A stretch of DNA of 64,000 nt from Saccharothrix saharensis (GCF_006716745.1 NZ_VFPP01000001.1:7079386-7143385), one strand, 5' to 3'. Counted from the stretch's first letter, positions 1-8,133 are shown. The notes: generated by a model from the letters alone, not told the origin. A program made the numbers and translations.

Positions 1-57
1 TCCGATCAGGTCGGTGATGCGGTGTGGGCGGTGGTCGCGCCCGTAGGGTGATCGCAT
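1..57 (-). CDS. Possible 5' end of a divergent gene running off the left edge
   Basis: On the minus strand an ATG at 57 opens a frame that stays open to the window edge (about 19 codons, reading MRSPYGRDHRPH...) with mostly G/C third positions. It is divergent from the next gene, and the two ATG codons overlap. Only the first residues are visible, so no function can be given. It may be a chance open frame; confidence is low. Confidence 0.2.
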   Translation of the reverse strand, partial: MRSPYGRDHRPHRITDLIG

Positions 58-463
58 GGCCACTTGGGGCGACCTCGCCGCGTACGTGCACGACACCTAC
101 GACGTGATCGCGGAGAACGAGGACGAGATCCGGATCCTGTTCAACTTCGAGCAGTACGACGAGGACGACGAGCGGACGCAGGTGGTCATCCTGGTCCGCG
201 AAGTGCTCGACAAGCTGCACGAGTGGGTGCAGATCGCCTCGCCGATCGGCCTGGCGGCGAACGTCGACCTGCACGCGTTCCTCGCCGAGGTCGGCAACTC
301 GACCATCGCCTGCGGCGCGGCGATCATGGGCGACCACGTGGTGCTGCGGCACTCGTTGCCGCTGTCGGACCTGGACATCCACGAGTTCACCGAGCCGCTG
401 GCGCTGCTCGCGGGCACGGCGGACCGGCTGGAGGAAACGTTCTTCGGCGGCGACGACTACTAG
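56..463 (+). CDS. YbjN / type III secretion chaperone-like fold protein
   Basis: This 135-residue acidic soluble protein looks like the actinobacterial YbjN-like (T3SS-chaperone fold) family. It starts MATWGDL and has the alternating strand/helix pattern and a conserved hydrophobic middle (VVLRHSLPLSDLDI). It has no signal peptide or membrane segment. Family members are thought to act as small adaptors or peptide-binding chaperones; the partner here is unknown. There is no clear Shine-Dalgarno sequence: a TAGGGT -10-like hexamer lies six bases before the ATG, so the message may be leaderless. It ends just before an iron box that belongs to the next gene. Confidence 0.6.
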   Translation: MATWGDLAAYVHDTYDVIAENEDEIRILFNFEQYDEDDERTQVVILVREVLDKLHEWVQIASPIGLAANVDLHAFLAEVGNSTIACGAAIMGDHVVLRHSLPLSDLDIHEFTEPLALLAGTADRLEETFFGGDDY

Positions 464-465
464 TG

Positions 466-484
466 CTAAGTTAGCCTCCCCTAA
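466..484 (+). promoter_or_regulatory. IdeR/DmdR-type iron box
   Basis: The 19-mer starting CTAAGTTAGCCT and ending CCCCTAA matches 14 of 19 positions of the actinobacterial iron-box consensus (TTAGGTTAGGCTAACCTAA). It ends 18 bases before the GTG of the gene at 503. IdeR/DmdR with Fe2+ would be expected to repress that gene in iron-replete cells. A second, better box precedes the siderophore operon at 42 kb. Confidence 0.6.
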
Positions 485-502
485 GCTGAGGGAAGGCGCT
501 GC

Positions 503-895
503 GTGTCCACACGGCCTGTCGCGATCGCCGGGTACGAGTCCATGACCATCCAGGTGCGCGCGGGCCTGGGCGAGCGCCGGCTGGTCGCCGCCGTGCGGTC
601 GTTGTTCGTGCGGCACGAGGTGCTGCGCGCCGAGGGCGTCACGGCCGACTCGTGCGTCCACCGGGTGGTGCTGCCGCCGAGCCTCGTGCCGCTGGCCGCC
701 GTCGAGGACGTGCCGGGTGGCGTGCCGCTGCGCGTGGTGTGGTTCGACGGCGGCGCGTCCGGCCGGATCGTGCTGGCGCTGCGGCGTGACGTGCTCGCCC
801 GCCTGCCGTGGCGCGTGCTGCTGCCCGGCCTGGTGTCGGCGTGGAGCGCGAGCGCCCACCTGCGGGCCCGTCCGACCCCCGTTCCGGTCGTCTGA
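503..895 (+). CDS. Degenerate NRPS condensation-domain-like mini-protein
   Basis: The GTG start follows a GAGGGAAGG Shine-Dalgarno sequence. The 130-residue product resembles the N-terminal half of an NRPS condensation domain. Residues about 18-46 carry the hallmark pattern of paired Leu/Ala helices followed by LFVRHEVLRAE, which corresponds to the LV-RHEALR core motif. Near residues 88-110 a strand-turn-helix (RIVLALRRDVLARLPW) sits where a catalytic HHxxxDG would be, but both His residues are absent, so it is unlikely to catalyse condensation. It has no carrier or adenylation domain and is far shorter than the usual 430 residues. The iron box directly upstream suggests expression in iron starvation. 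It could be a structural partner of an NRPS or a relic. Confidence 0.5.
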   Translation: MSTRPVAIAGYESMTIQVRAGLGERRLVAAVRSLFVRHEVLRAEGVTADSCVHRVVLPPSLVPLAAVEDVPGGVPLRVVWFDGGASGRIVLALRRDVLARLPWRVLLPGLVSAWSASAHLRARPTPVPVV

Positions 896-942
896 ACCGT
901 TGACAGCGGCTGTCCCGGGGTGCTGTGATCCCACGCAACAGA

Positions 943-957
943 TAGGAAACTTTCCTA
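943..957. promoter_or_regulatory. Perfect palindrome upstream of the GH5 cellulase (putative operator)
   Basis: TAGGAAA-C-TTTCCTA is a perfect 7-bp inverted repeat around one central base, 54 bases before the cellulase start codon. It is AT-rich in a very GC-rich context. Its position and symmetry suggest a dimeric repressor site or an activator site for the secreted enzyme. It is not the CebR sequence found before the LPMO gene. The regulator is unknown. Confidence 0.45.
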
Positions 958-1011
958 ACTGAACCGCCGCCACCGTGTTCCACCTCACCCCTGAACCGTG
1001 GGAGGCGCCCT

Positions 1012-2439
1012 GTGGCACCCCGATGGCCCGTACTACCCCTGCTGGTGCCGCTCGTCGCGGCGGTCCTGTCCGTGCCGACGGCCTCGGCGGACGTCGTCGC
1101 GGCGGCCGTCACCGAGCACCAGGCGGAGAGCGCGTCGATCTCCAACGGCCTGGTCGAGTCGAACCACGCGGGCTACACCGGCTCCGGCTTCGTCAACTAC
1201 GACAACGAGACCGGCGCTTACGTCGAGTTCACCGTGACCGCCGCGACCGCCGGTCCGGCGACCCTGTCCTTCCGCTACGCCAACGGCACCGCGGCCGGCC
1301 GGCCGGTGAACGTCACGGTCAACGGCTCCGCCGGCGTGAGCGTGGCGTTCCCCCCGACCGGCGCGTGGTCCACGTGGAGCACCGCCGTCGCGACCGTGTC
1401 ACTGGCCGCCGGCGCGAACCGCGTGCGCGCCACCGCGACCACGTCCACCGGCGGCCCGAACCTCGACCGGCTCGCGGTGGACACCGGCACGTCCGGCGTC
1501 GGCCGGCCCGCGGACGTCAACGGGCAGTTGCGGGTGTGCGGCGTGAAGCTGTGCAACCAGTACGGCAAGCCGATCCAGTTGCGCGGCATGAGCACGCACG
1601 GCATCCAGTGGTACGCGCAGTGCGTGAAGACGGCGTCGTTGGACGCGCTGGCGAACGACTGGGGCGCGGACGTGCTGCGCATCTCGCTGTACGTGCAGGA
1701 AGGCGGGTACGAGACGAACCCGCGCAAGTTCACCGACCTGGTGCACGGCTACATCGAGGAGGCCACCCGGCGCGGCCTCTACGCGCTGGTCGACTGGCAC
1801 CAGCTCGACCCGGGCGACCCGAACGCGAACATCTCGCTGGCGCGCACGTTCTTCACCGAGGTCGCGCAGCGCCACCGCGACAAGACCAACATCATCTACG
1901 ACATCGCGAACGAGCCGAACAACGTGTCGTGGGCGGGGATCAAGTCCTACGCCGAGCAGATGATCCCGGTGATCCGGGCGCAGGACCCCGACGGCGTGGT
2001 GTTCGTCGGCACGCACGGCTGGGGGTCGCTGGGGATCTCCGACGGGCGCAGCGAGCAGGACATCGTCGCCAACCCGATCAACGCCACGAACTTCATGTAC
2101 ACCTTCCACTTCTACGCGGCGTCGCACCAGGACGAGTACTTCGCCGCGTTGCAGCGGGCGGCGGCGCGGCTGCCGATCTTCGTGACCGAGTTCGGCACCC
2201 AGACCTACACCGGTGACGGCGCGAACGACTTCACCTACAGCCAGAAGTACCTCGACTTCCTGGCCGCCAACAAGATCGGCTGGACGAACTGGAACTTCTC
2301 CGACGACTTCCGCTCGGGCGCGGTGTTCAAGGAGGGCACCTGCGCGGGTTCCACGTTCGCCGGCACGGGTGTGCTCAAGCCCGCCGGCGTCTGGATCCGC
2401 GACCGGATGCGCACCCCGGACGACTTCCCGACGAGCTGA
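1012..2439 (+). CDS. Secreted GH5 endoglucanase with N-terminal CBM35/CBM6-like domain
   Basis: The GTG start has a GGGAGG Shine-Dalgarno sequence. The 475-residue product has a signal peptide (about 1-26, ending TASA), a beta-sandwich carbohydrate-binding module of the CBM6/35 kind (about 30-165) and a GH5 TIM barrel (about 170-460). The acid/base is Glu301 in IANEPN and the nucleophile Glu393 in FVTEFGTQ. Other GH5 hallmarks are RGMSTHG and VDWHQLDPG. Family knowledge indicates a retaining endo-beta-1,4-glucanase (GH5_2-like) acting on cellulose outside the cell. The CBM lies before the catalytic domain rather than after it. A palindromic operator candidate and a strong terminator flank the gene, so it is monocistronic. 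Confidence 0.88.
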   Translation: MAPRWPVLPLLVPLVAAVLSVPTASADVVAAAVTEHQAESASISNGLVESNHAGYTGSGFVNYDNETGAYVEFTVTAATAGPATLSFRYANGTAAGRPVNVTVNGSAGVSVAFPPTGAWSTWSTAVATVSLAAGANRVRATATTSTGGPNLDRLAVDTGTSGVGRPADVNGQLRVCGVKLCNQYGKPIQLRGMSTHGIQWYAQCVKTASLDALANDWGADVLRISLYVQEGGYETNPRKFTDLVHGYIEEATRRGLYALVDWHQLDPGDPNANISLARTFFTEVAQRHRDKTNIIYDIANEPNNVSWAGIKSYAEQMIPVIRAQDPDGVVFVGTHGWGSLGISDGRSEQDIVANPINATNFMYTFHFYAASHQDEYFAALQRAAARLPIFVTEFGTQTYTGDGANDFTYSQKYLDFLAANKIGWTNWNFSDDFRSGAVFKEGTCAGSTFAGTGVLKPAGVWIRDRMRTPDDFPTS

Positions 2440-2452
2440 CCGCGTCCATGGG

Positions 2453-2488
2453 GGTACGGCGTGCGCTCCAGATCGCGCACGCCGTACC
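2453..2488 (+). terminator. Hairpin terminator after the GH5 cellulase
   Basis: A perfect 14-bp inverted repeat (GGTACGGCGTGCGC / GCGCACGCCGTACC) with an 8-base loop begins 13 bases after the cellulase stop codon. No T-tract follows, as is common for actinomycete terminators. Confidence 0.75.
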
Positions 2489-2656
2489 GCCCTGGGGCTG
2501 CTTCCCGGACGCCGCCGCTCCCACCGACGCCTCCCCGGCCGTTCCAGGGTGAGGACGGCGTTCCGCCGCGGCACGGCGTGGCCGGTGGACGCCACGCGGC
2601 CTTGAGAGGTCGGTCCGCCGTGCGGGAGCATCGGGGGACGACATCCGGGGGGAACC

Positions 2657-3874
2657 ATGGGTGAGACCGACACGGCGGCCGTGGTGGGTTTGGGCGTCGC
2701 CGCGGCGCGCAGCGGCAACGTCGCGGAGGCCGAGGTGTGGTACCGCGCCGCCGCCGACCGCGGTGACGTGGACGGGATGAACCTGCTGGCGTTGCTCTGC
2801 GAGGAGCGCGGCGGGTTCGCGGAGGCGCTGCGCTGGTACGGCCGTGCGGCGGCGGTGGGCGACACGGTCGCGATGCACGGCCTGGCCCGCCTGGCGCGGC
2901 GGGACGGCCGGCCGGCCGACGCCGAGCGCTGGTACCGGGAAGCCGCCGACCGCGGCGACCGGGACGCCATGCTGGCGCTGGCCGACTCGGGGCCGCCGAC
3001 GGACGACGGGTGGTACCGCCGTGCCGCCGAGGCGGGCGACCCGCGCGCCCTCGCGGTGCTCGGCACCCGGTTGCGGGCCAGGGGAGAGCTCGCCGAGGCG
3101 GAACGCTGGATGCGACGGGCCGTGGAGACGACCGGTGAGCCGTTCTTCATGGTGGAGCTCGGGTCCTTGCTCGCGGAGCGCGGTGACGTCGAGGGGGCGG
3201 AGGACTGGCACCGGCGTGCCGCCTCGGCCGGTCACGTCGACGCGATGGCACACCTCGGTGCCGTGCTGGTGACCGGGGGCCGTGCGGGTGAGGCCGAGCA
3301 GTGGTACCGGCAGGCGGCCGGAGCCGGTCACCGGTCCGCCATGGCCGACCTCGCGCTGGTGCTGCTGCACCGCGGGGAGGTCGGCGAGGCCGAGGACTGG
3401 TGGGAGCGGTCGGCGACCTCGGCCGGGGTCGAGGTGGACCACGACCTGTGGTCCGCCCTGCCACCGCTGGACTCCCGCGCGCTGGAGCGGCGGGAACGCG
3501 ACGCGGCGACTCGGGGGCTCGTCGTGCTCGGCCTCCTGGCCCGGCGGCGGGAGGACGTAGACGGCGCCGAGCGCTGCTTCCGCCGCGCCGCGGGCGTGGG
3601 CAACGCCCAGGCGATGTACGAGCTGGGGATGCTGCTGACCCGCTGGGGCGGCGCCGCCACGCGCGCCGCCGCCCGCCGTCCGGGCCGCCGGGTCGAGCCG
3701 TCGTCGGACCAGCCGGGAACCTGGTTCACCCGCGCCGCCGAGGCGGGTCACCCGGACGCGATGGTCAGCCTGTCCGCCCTGCACGGGGGCCGGCCGGAAG
3801 GCGACCTGTGGTGGCAGCGCGCCATCGAGGCGCGGCAGGCGGACGCCGCGGCGGCGCCGCACACGCCCGACTGA
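2657..3874 (+). CDS. Sel1-like repeat (TPR-class) protein
   Basis: The ATG start follows a GGGGGGAA ribosome site. The 405-residue protein is built of about ten helical Sel1/TPR-like repeats of roughly 35 residues with the signature A-x-x-WYR-x-AA-x-x-G (for example AEVWYRAAADRGD and AERWYREAADRGD). There is no signal peptide or membrane segment, so it is predicted cytosolic. Sel1 repeats form solenoid scaffolds for protein-protein contacts. A less regular, Arg/Pro-rich insert interrupts the array around residues 330-355. It stands alone between the cellulase and a convergent gene, and its partner cannot be deduced. Confidence 0.75.
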   Translation: MGETDTAAVVGLGVAAARSGNVAEAEVWYRAAADRGDVDGMNLLALLCEERGGFAEALRWYGRAAAVGDTVAMHGLARLARRDGRPADAERWYREAADRGDRDAMLALADSGPPTDDGWYRRAAEAGDPRALAVLGTRLRARGELAEAERWMRRAVETTGEPFFMVELGSLLAERGDVEGAEDWHRRAASAGHVDAMAHLGAVLVTGGRAGEAEQWYRQAAGAGHRSAMADLALVLLHRGEVGEAEDWWERSATSAGVEVDHDLWSALPPLDSRALERRERDAATRGLVVLGLLARRREDVDGAERCFRRAAGVGNAQAMYELGMLLTRWGGAATRAAARRPGRRVEPSSDQPGTWFTRAAEAGHPDAMVSLSALHGGRPEGDLWWQRAIEARQADAAAAPHTPD

Positions 3875-3976
3875 GCGGCAACGCCCGACCCTCCCGACAC
3901 GAACGCCGCGCAGGGGGTTCTCGCCCAGGGCACCCCTGTTGTCATCCTGCCGGCGGGGTCCGACGATCCCGGGGGC

Positions 3977-5455
3977 TCAGGACACGGGCCAGGTGTGCAC
4001 CGGTTCGTTGCTGTGCATCAGGTCGCGGTACGTGCGCAGCATCCGCCGCAGCGCCTCCGGCCGGTCCAGCGCGGTGTGGTCGTAGTGCCGGTGGAACGTG
4101 CGCGCCTGCCACGTCGCCCCGTTCACGCCGGTCAGGCAGCGCTGCTCGATGACACCCAGCAGCCGGTCCCGCTCGGCCGGGTCGACCTTCAGCCGCACCA
4201 GCCCCTCGTGCGCCATCGGCAGCAGGCGGCGCAGCACCAGTTCCGCCACCGGCACCGTGCCCAGACCCGGCCAGTACACCTGGGCGTCGATGCCCGACCG
4301 CGCGCCCGCCGTGAAGTTCTCCTCCGCCGCGCTGAACGACATCTGCGACCACAGCGGCCGCTCCTCCTCCGCCAGCACGCGCACCAGCCCGTAGTAGAAC
4401 GCGCCGTTGGCGAGCATGTCGACCACGGTCGGCCCGGCGGGCAGCGTCCGGTTCTCCACCCGCAGGTGCGGCTGGTCGCGCACCACGTCGTACACCGGGC
4501 GGTTCCAGCGGTAGATCGTGCCGTTGTGCAGCCGCAGCTCCGCCAACGACGGCGTGTCACCGCGCTCCAGCACCTGCAACGGGTCCTCCTCGTCGCAGAT
4601 CGGCAGCAACGCCGGGAAGTACCGCACGTTCTCCTCGAACAGGTCGAAGATCGACGTGATCCACCGCTCCCCGAACCACACCCGCGGCCGGACGCCCTGC
4701 TCCTTCAGCTCGTCGCTGCGCGTGTCCGTGGCCTGCTGGAACAACGCGATCCGCGTCTCCCGCCACAGCTCCTTGCCCAGCAGGAACGGCGAGTTCGCCC
4801 CGATCGCCACCTGCACGCCCGCGATGGCCTGCGCCGCGTTCCAGTACGCCGCGAAGTCCTCCGGCGACACCTGGAGGTGGAACTGCGTGCTGGTGCAGGC
4901 CGCTTCCGGCACGATCGAGTCCGCGGTGAGCTGCAGCCGCTCCACCCCGTTGATCGCGATGTGCAGGTCCTCGCCCCGCGCGGCCAGCACCTGCTCGTTG
5001 AGCAGCGTGTACCGCGGGTTGCCCGACAGCGCGTCCACCGCCAGGTGCTTCGGCTGCAACGTCGGCAGGATGCCGATCATCACCATGTGCGCGTCGACCT
5101 CGCGCGCCTTGTGCTCGGCCTCGTTCAACGACCGCCGCACGACGTCCTCGAACGCCGAGACGCCGCCACCGGTCAACAGCCGCGGCGCGACGTTGATCTC
5201 CAGGTTCCACTGGCCGAGCTCGGTCACGAAGTCCGGGTCGGCGATGGCCTCCAGCGCCTCGGCGTTGCGCATCGCCGGGTCGCCCGCGTCGTCGACCAGG
5301 TTCAGCTCGATCTCCAACCCGGTGGTCGGCCGGTCGAACTCGAACCGCGACTCGCTCAGCATCCGGGCGAACACGTCCAGGCAGCGGCGCACCTTCGTGC
5401 GGTACCGCGTCCGGTCTTCGCGCGTGAACTGCTGTCGCCCGACCTCGTCGCCCAT
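3977..5455 (-). CDS. Glutamate-cysteine ligase family protein (GCS2)
   Basis: This 492-residue protein belongs to the GCS2 family of ATP-dependent carboxylate-amine ligases. Supporting segments are the N-terminal Glu-binding strand (TTGLEIELNLVDD), the Trp-Asn-Leu-Glu-Ile strand (GQWNLEINVAPR), the central STQFHLQVS and RPRVWFGERW motifs, and VENRTLPAGPTVVDM near the C terminus. Length fits the actinobacterial glutamate-cysteine ligase-like group. The likely reaction is ATP-driven gamma-glutamyl amide formation; whether cysteine is the real acceptor is unproven, because these organisms make mycothiol rather than glutathione. An ergothioneine-pathway or peptide-ligase role is possible. It lies 25 bases downstream of the PPTase gene on the same strand and could be the third gene of that operon. 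Confidence 0.75.
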   Translation of the reverse strand: MGDEVGRQQFTREDRTRYRTKVRRCLDVFARMLSESRFEFDRPTTGLEIELNLVDDAGDPAMRNAEALEAIADPDFVTELGQWNLEINVAPRLLTGGGVSAFEDVVRRSLNEAEHKAREVDAHMVMIGILPTLQPKHLAVDALSGNPRYTLLNEQVLAARGEDLHIAINGVERLQLTADSIVPEAACTSTQFHLQVSPEDFAAYWNAAQAIAGVQVAIGANSPFLLGKELWRETRIALFQQATDTRSDELKEQGVRPRVWFGERWITSIFDLFEENVRYFPALLPICDEEDPLQVLERGDTPSLAELRLHNGTIYRWNRPVYDVVRDQPHLRVENRTLPAGPTVVDMLANGAFYYGLVRVLAEEERPLWSQMSFSAAEENFTAGARSGIDAQVYWPGLGTVPVAELVLRRLLPMAHEGLVRLKVDPAERDRLLGVIEQRCLTGVNGATWQARTFHRHYDHTALDRPEALRRMLRTYRDLMHSNEPVHTWPVS

Positions 5456-5480
5456 ACCGCCGCCCTCCGAACACCCTTGA

Positions 5481-6140
5481 TCAGCGCGCGGGTACCGCGA
5501 TCGCGGTCACCACAAACCCCTCCCGTGCCAGCCAGCGACCGGTGAACCCGTCCAGCACGACGCCGTCCACCACCGGCGGCTCGATGAGGATCCGCGCGGT
5601 GAACGTGCCGTCGTCAGGGTTGATGGTCACCTCCGCATCCTCGAACCCCAGCCACGTCCGCGCCAGCGGGAACCACGCCTTGTAGACGGTCTCCTTCGCG
5701 CTGAACAGCAGCCGGTCCCACGCCACCTTGTCGCCCGACGCCCGCAGCTCACCCATCCGGGCCAGCTCGCCGGGCACCGCGATGGCCTCCAGCACGCCGT
5801 CCGGGGTCGGCTCGTTCGGCTCGGCGTCGATCCCGACCGTCCACACCTCGGACTTGCGGCCCGCGGCCGCCGCCCGGTAGCCCTTGCAGTGCGTGATGCT
5901 GCCCACGACGCCCTCGGGCCACGTCGGCTCGCGCTTCGGGCCGGGCAGCAGCGGCACGGGCGGGAACCCGAGCTCGGCCAGCGCGGTCCGCGCGCAGTGC
6001 CGGCCCGTGGTGAACTCCTTGCGCCTCTTGTCCACCGCTCGGGCGATGTGTTCCTCCTCTTCGGGGAACAACATCACCCCCTCGGGGTCGTCGAACCGGT
6101 CGACCGCCGCCACGGGCGGCGCGAGCAGGTCCCGGATCAT
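5481..6140 (-). CDS. 4'-phosphopantetheinyl transferase (Sfp/EntD type)
   Basis: The 219-residue protein carries the Sfp-type signatures: GSITHCKGY (about 95-103, CoA binding), the metal-binding VGIDAEP (about 118-124) and the catalytic FSAKETVYKAWFP (about 163-176). It transfers 4'-phosphopantetheine from CoA to a conserved Ser of acyl or peptidyl carrier proteins, activating PKS, NRPS or fatty-acid synthases. Its ATG overlaps the stop codon of the metallophosphoesterase gene by four bases (ATGA), indicating translational coupling. No carrier-protein synthase is encoded nearby, so it probably serves the whole genome. Confidence 0.9.
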   Translation of the reverse strand: MIRDLLAPPVAAVDRFDDPEGVMLFPEEEEHIARAVDKRRKEFTTGRHCARTALAELGFPPVPLLPGPKREPTWPEGVVGSITHCKGYRAAAAGRKSEVWTVGIDAEPNEPTPDGVLEAIAVPGELARMGELRASGDKVAWDRLLFSAKETVYKAWFPLARTWLGFEDAEVTINPDDGTFTARILIEPPVVDGVVLDGFTGRWLAREGFVVTAIAVPAR

Positions 6141-6982
6141 CGCGCGTCCCCCTCACGCAGCACGTCCAGCAGCGGCGCGGCGGTCCAGCCGCGCGGCTGC
6201 CACTCACGCGGGTAGCCGAGCGACACCTCGTCGAAGCGGACGCCGTCCTTGCGGATCGTGCGCGGGATGTGCAGGTGCCCGTAGACCATCACCGCCGCGC
6301 GGAACCTGAGGTGCCAGTCCGCGGTCCGCTCCGTGCCGCACCACAAGGCGAATTCGGGGTACCGCAGCACGAACGTGGGGTCGCGCACGAGCGGCCAGTG
6401 GTTGATCAGCACGGTGCGCAACGACGTGTCCACGGCGCGCAACCGGCGCTCGCTCTCCTCGACCCGTGCCGCGCACCACGCCTCCCGGCTCGGGTACGGG
6501 TCGGGGTGCAGGAAGTACTCGTCGGTGCAGATCACACCGGCCTCCTGCGCCACCGCCAGCGCCGACGCCTTGTCCGTCGTGCCCGCCGGCCGGAACGTGT
6601 AGTCGTAGAGGGTGAACAGCGGCGCCACGGCCACCGGCCCGCCCGCGCCCTCGAACACGGCGAACTCGTCGTCGGGGGTGAGCACGTCGACGCTGCGGCA
6701 CAGCTCCACGAGCTGCTTGTAGCGCACCTCGCCGCGGGCCTGCGCCGGGTCGTCCTTCGTGGTCCACAGCTCGTGGTTGCCCGGCGACCAGACCACCTTG
6801 GCGAACCGGCCCCGCAGCACGCCCAGCGCCCACTCGACGTCGTCGAACCTCTCCGCGACGTCACCCGCCACGATCAGCCAGTCGTCGGGCGAGTGCGGCC
6901 GGATCGCGTCGACGAACTCGCGGTTCTGCTGGTACGTCACGTGCAGGTCGCTGGTGGCGAGGAGTCGCGGCGCAGTGCTCAC
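6137..6982 (-). CDS. Calcineurin-like metallophosphoesterase
   Basis: This 281-residue protein has the metallophosphoesterase motifs in order: SDLHVTY (DxH, about 11-17), VAGDVAE (GDxx, about 38-44), SPGNHELW (GNHE, about 66-73), LINHWPLV (about 193) and YGHLHIP (GHxH, about 231-237). These bind a dinuclear metal centre that hydrolyses phosphomonoester or phosphodiester bonds. It is the first gene of a minus-strand operon and overlaps the PPTase start by four bases. The pairing suggests a role linked to carrier-protein or CoA metabolism, for example phosphopantetheine removal, but this is inference. Confidence 0.82.
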   Translation of the reverse strand: MSTAPRLLATSDLHVTYQQNREFVDAIRPHSPDDWLIVAGDVAERFDDVEWALGVLRGRFAKVVWSPGNHELWTTKDDPAQARGEVRYKQLVELCRSVDVLTPDDEFAVFEGAGGPVAVAPLFTLYDYTFRPAGTTDKASALAVAQEAGVICTDEYFLHPDPYPSREAWCAARVEESERRLRAVDTSLRTVLINHWPLVRDPTFVLRYPEFALWCGTERTADWHLRFRAAVMVYGHLHIPRTIRKDGVRFDEVSLGYPREWQPRGWTAAPLLDVLREGDAR

Positions 6983-7177
6983 ACCTTCGAGCGTATCCGT
7001 GCACAGCCGGTATCGGGGAGCGACCGCTCATCCGCTCGTCGCTCCTGTGTGGCCGTTCGGCGGGGTGCCGGTGTCCGCGTGACGCTGTACCACTCCCGTT
7101 CGGCGCGCGTTCCCTTACCAGGCGGCTTCGGTGTTCCTAGCGTGATGGGCATCACGACGTCCTGGGCGGAGGACCTG

Positions 7178-7753
7178 ATGACCAACTACGTACGACCAGC
7201 GCAGCCGTTCGGTCGGACGGTGGGCGCGGAGATCGCCCGGCAGGTGCAGCAGCACGCACACCCGGCGGTCGCGCCCAGGCGCACCGACGACGCCGCCCTG
7301 GCCATGTTGCTGCGCGCCCGCCAGCGCGGCGACGCCCAGCGGCAGGAGCCGTGGGTGCGCCGGGCGCCCGAAGCGCCACCCCGACCGCCGCACGCCGACG
7401 TGATCGAGCAGCTGGCCGTGCGCCTGGTGCCGCCGTCGCTGTGGGCGGTGGTCGAGCCGCTGCTGCCACCCGCGAAGGTGCGCCGCCAGGGCGGCGGCCG
7501 GGGCCGGGTGTCCGACCGCGCGATCTTCACCGCGATCGTGTTCGTGCTGACCAGCGGGTGTGCGTGGCGGCACCTGCCACCGACGTTCGGCGTGACCGTG
7601 CCGACCGTGCACCGGCGGTTCCAGGAGTGGAGCGAGGCCGGGCTGTGGCCGCGGCTGCGCCGGGTGGCGGTGGACGGCGCGGCCGGTGACGCCGAGTGGC
7701 TGCGGCTGGTGCTGGAAGCGGCGGAACGACGCGGCGCGCGTGCCGCGGGCTGA
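7178..7753 (+). CDS. Transposase-derived protein: IS5-type N-terminal domain without a DDE domain
   Basis: The ATG at 7178 follows GGAGGA; an earlier in-frame ATG at 7145 lacks a ribosome site and sits almost on a TAGCGT -10-like hexamer. Residues about 75-165 match the N-terminal (DUF4096-type) domain of IS5-like transposases: VPPSLWAVVEPLLPP, a basic RRQGGGRGR turn, TAIVFVLTSGCAWRHLPP and TVHRRFQEWSEAGLW. The protein ends soon after this at 191 residues, so the catalytic DDE domain of a full transposase is missing. About 70 residues at the N terminus do not belong to the IS family. No terminal inverted repeats were seen. It may be a domesticated DNA-binding protein or a remnant with an intact frame. 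Confidence 0.6.
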   Translation: MTNYVRPAQPFGRTVGAEIARQVQQHAHPAVAPRRTDDAALAMLLRARQRGDAQRQEPWVRRAPEAPPRPPHADVIEQLAVRLVPPSLWAVVEPLLPPAKVRRQGGGRGRVSDRAIFTAIVFVLTSGCAWRHLPPTFGVTVPTVHRRFQEWSEAGLWPRLRRVAVDGAAGDAEWLRLVLEAAERRGARAAG

Positions 7754-7778
7754 ACGGAACGGGGAACGGCGGTGGCCA

Positions 7779-7814
7779 GGCGGACGTCCCCTTAGCTGAA
7801 CCGGGACGTCCGCC
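7779..7814. terminator. Intergenic hairpin, probable terminator
   Basis: A perfect 12-bp inverted repeat (GGCGGACGTCCC / GGGACGTCCGCC) with a 12-base loop begins 25 bases after the transposase-like gene. It probably ends that transcript, although it also lies just upstream of the next gene. Confidence 0.6.
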
Positions 7815-7845
7815 GCGCCGTTCGTCCCACTGGAGGTGCGATGCC

Positions 7846-8094
7846 ATGGAGTTGTCCAGACGCGAGGTCGCGCTGCTGAAGGCGACCGCCGCGCACCGGG
7901 TCGACCTGACCCGCAGCGCCGAGCCCGACGTGCGGGTGGACGGATTGCCGTTCTGCGACCCGACCGCGGCCCGCGCGCTGGTGCACGCGGGCCTGATCGA
8001 GGCGGCGACGCCGGTCGCGCCGGGTGACCGGGCACCGGCCCGCCTCACCGCCGCCGGCGCGGAGGCGCTGGGGTTGGCGGCGCTCGCGGCCTGA
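7846..8094 (+). CDS. Small hypothetical protein
   Basis: The ATG start is nine bases after GGAGG. The 82-residue product is soluble and helix-rich. Its layout (SRREVALLKATAAHRVDLT, a short charged hairpin containing PDVRVDGLPF, then ARALVHAGLIEAA and a C-terminal helix with LTAAGAEALGL) resembles a winged-helix module, where LTAAGxxAL is often the wing-following helix of MarR/PadR-like folds. It is too short to assign. It stands alone between a hairpin and an alpha/beta hydrolase gene. Confidence 0.55.
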   Translation: MELSRREVALLKATAAHRVDLTRSAEPDVRVDGLPFCDPTAARALVHAGLIEAATPVAPGDRAPARLTAAGAEALGLAALAA

Positions 8095-8133
8095 CCGGTC
8101 GACCGGTGCACCGTCAAGCGGTTCACTGGGGTC

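Noticed and set aside
7145-7177. Upstream ATG as the start of the transposase-like protein
   Set aside because: There is no ribosome site, and it lies directly beside a -10-like hexamer; the ATG at 7178 has GGAGGA.
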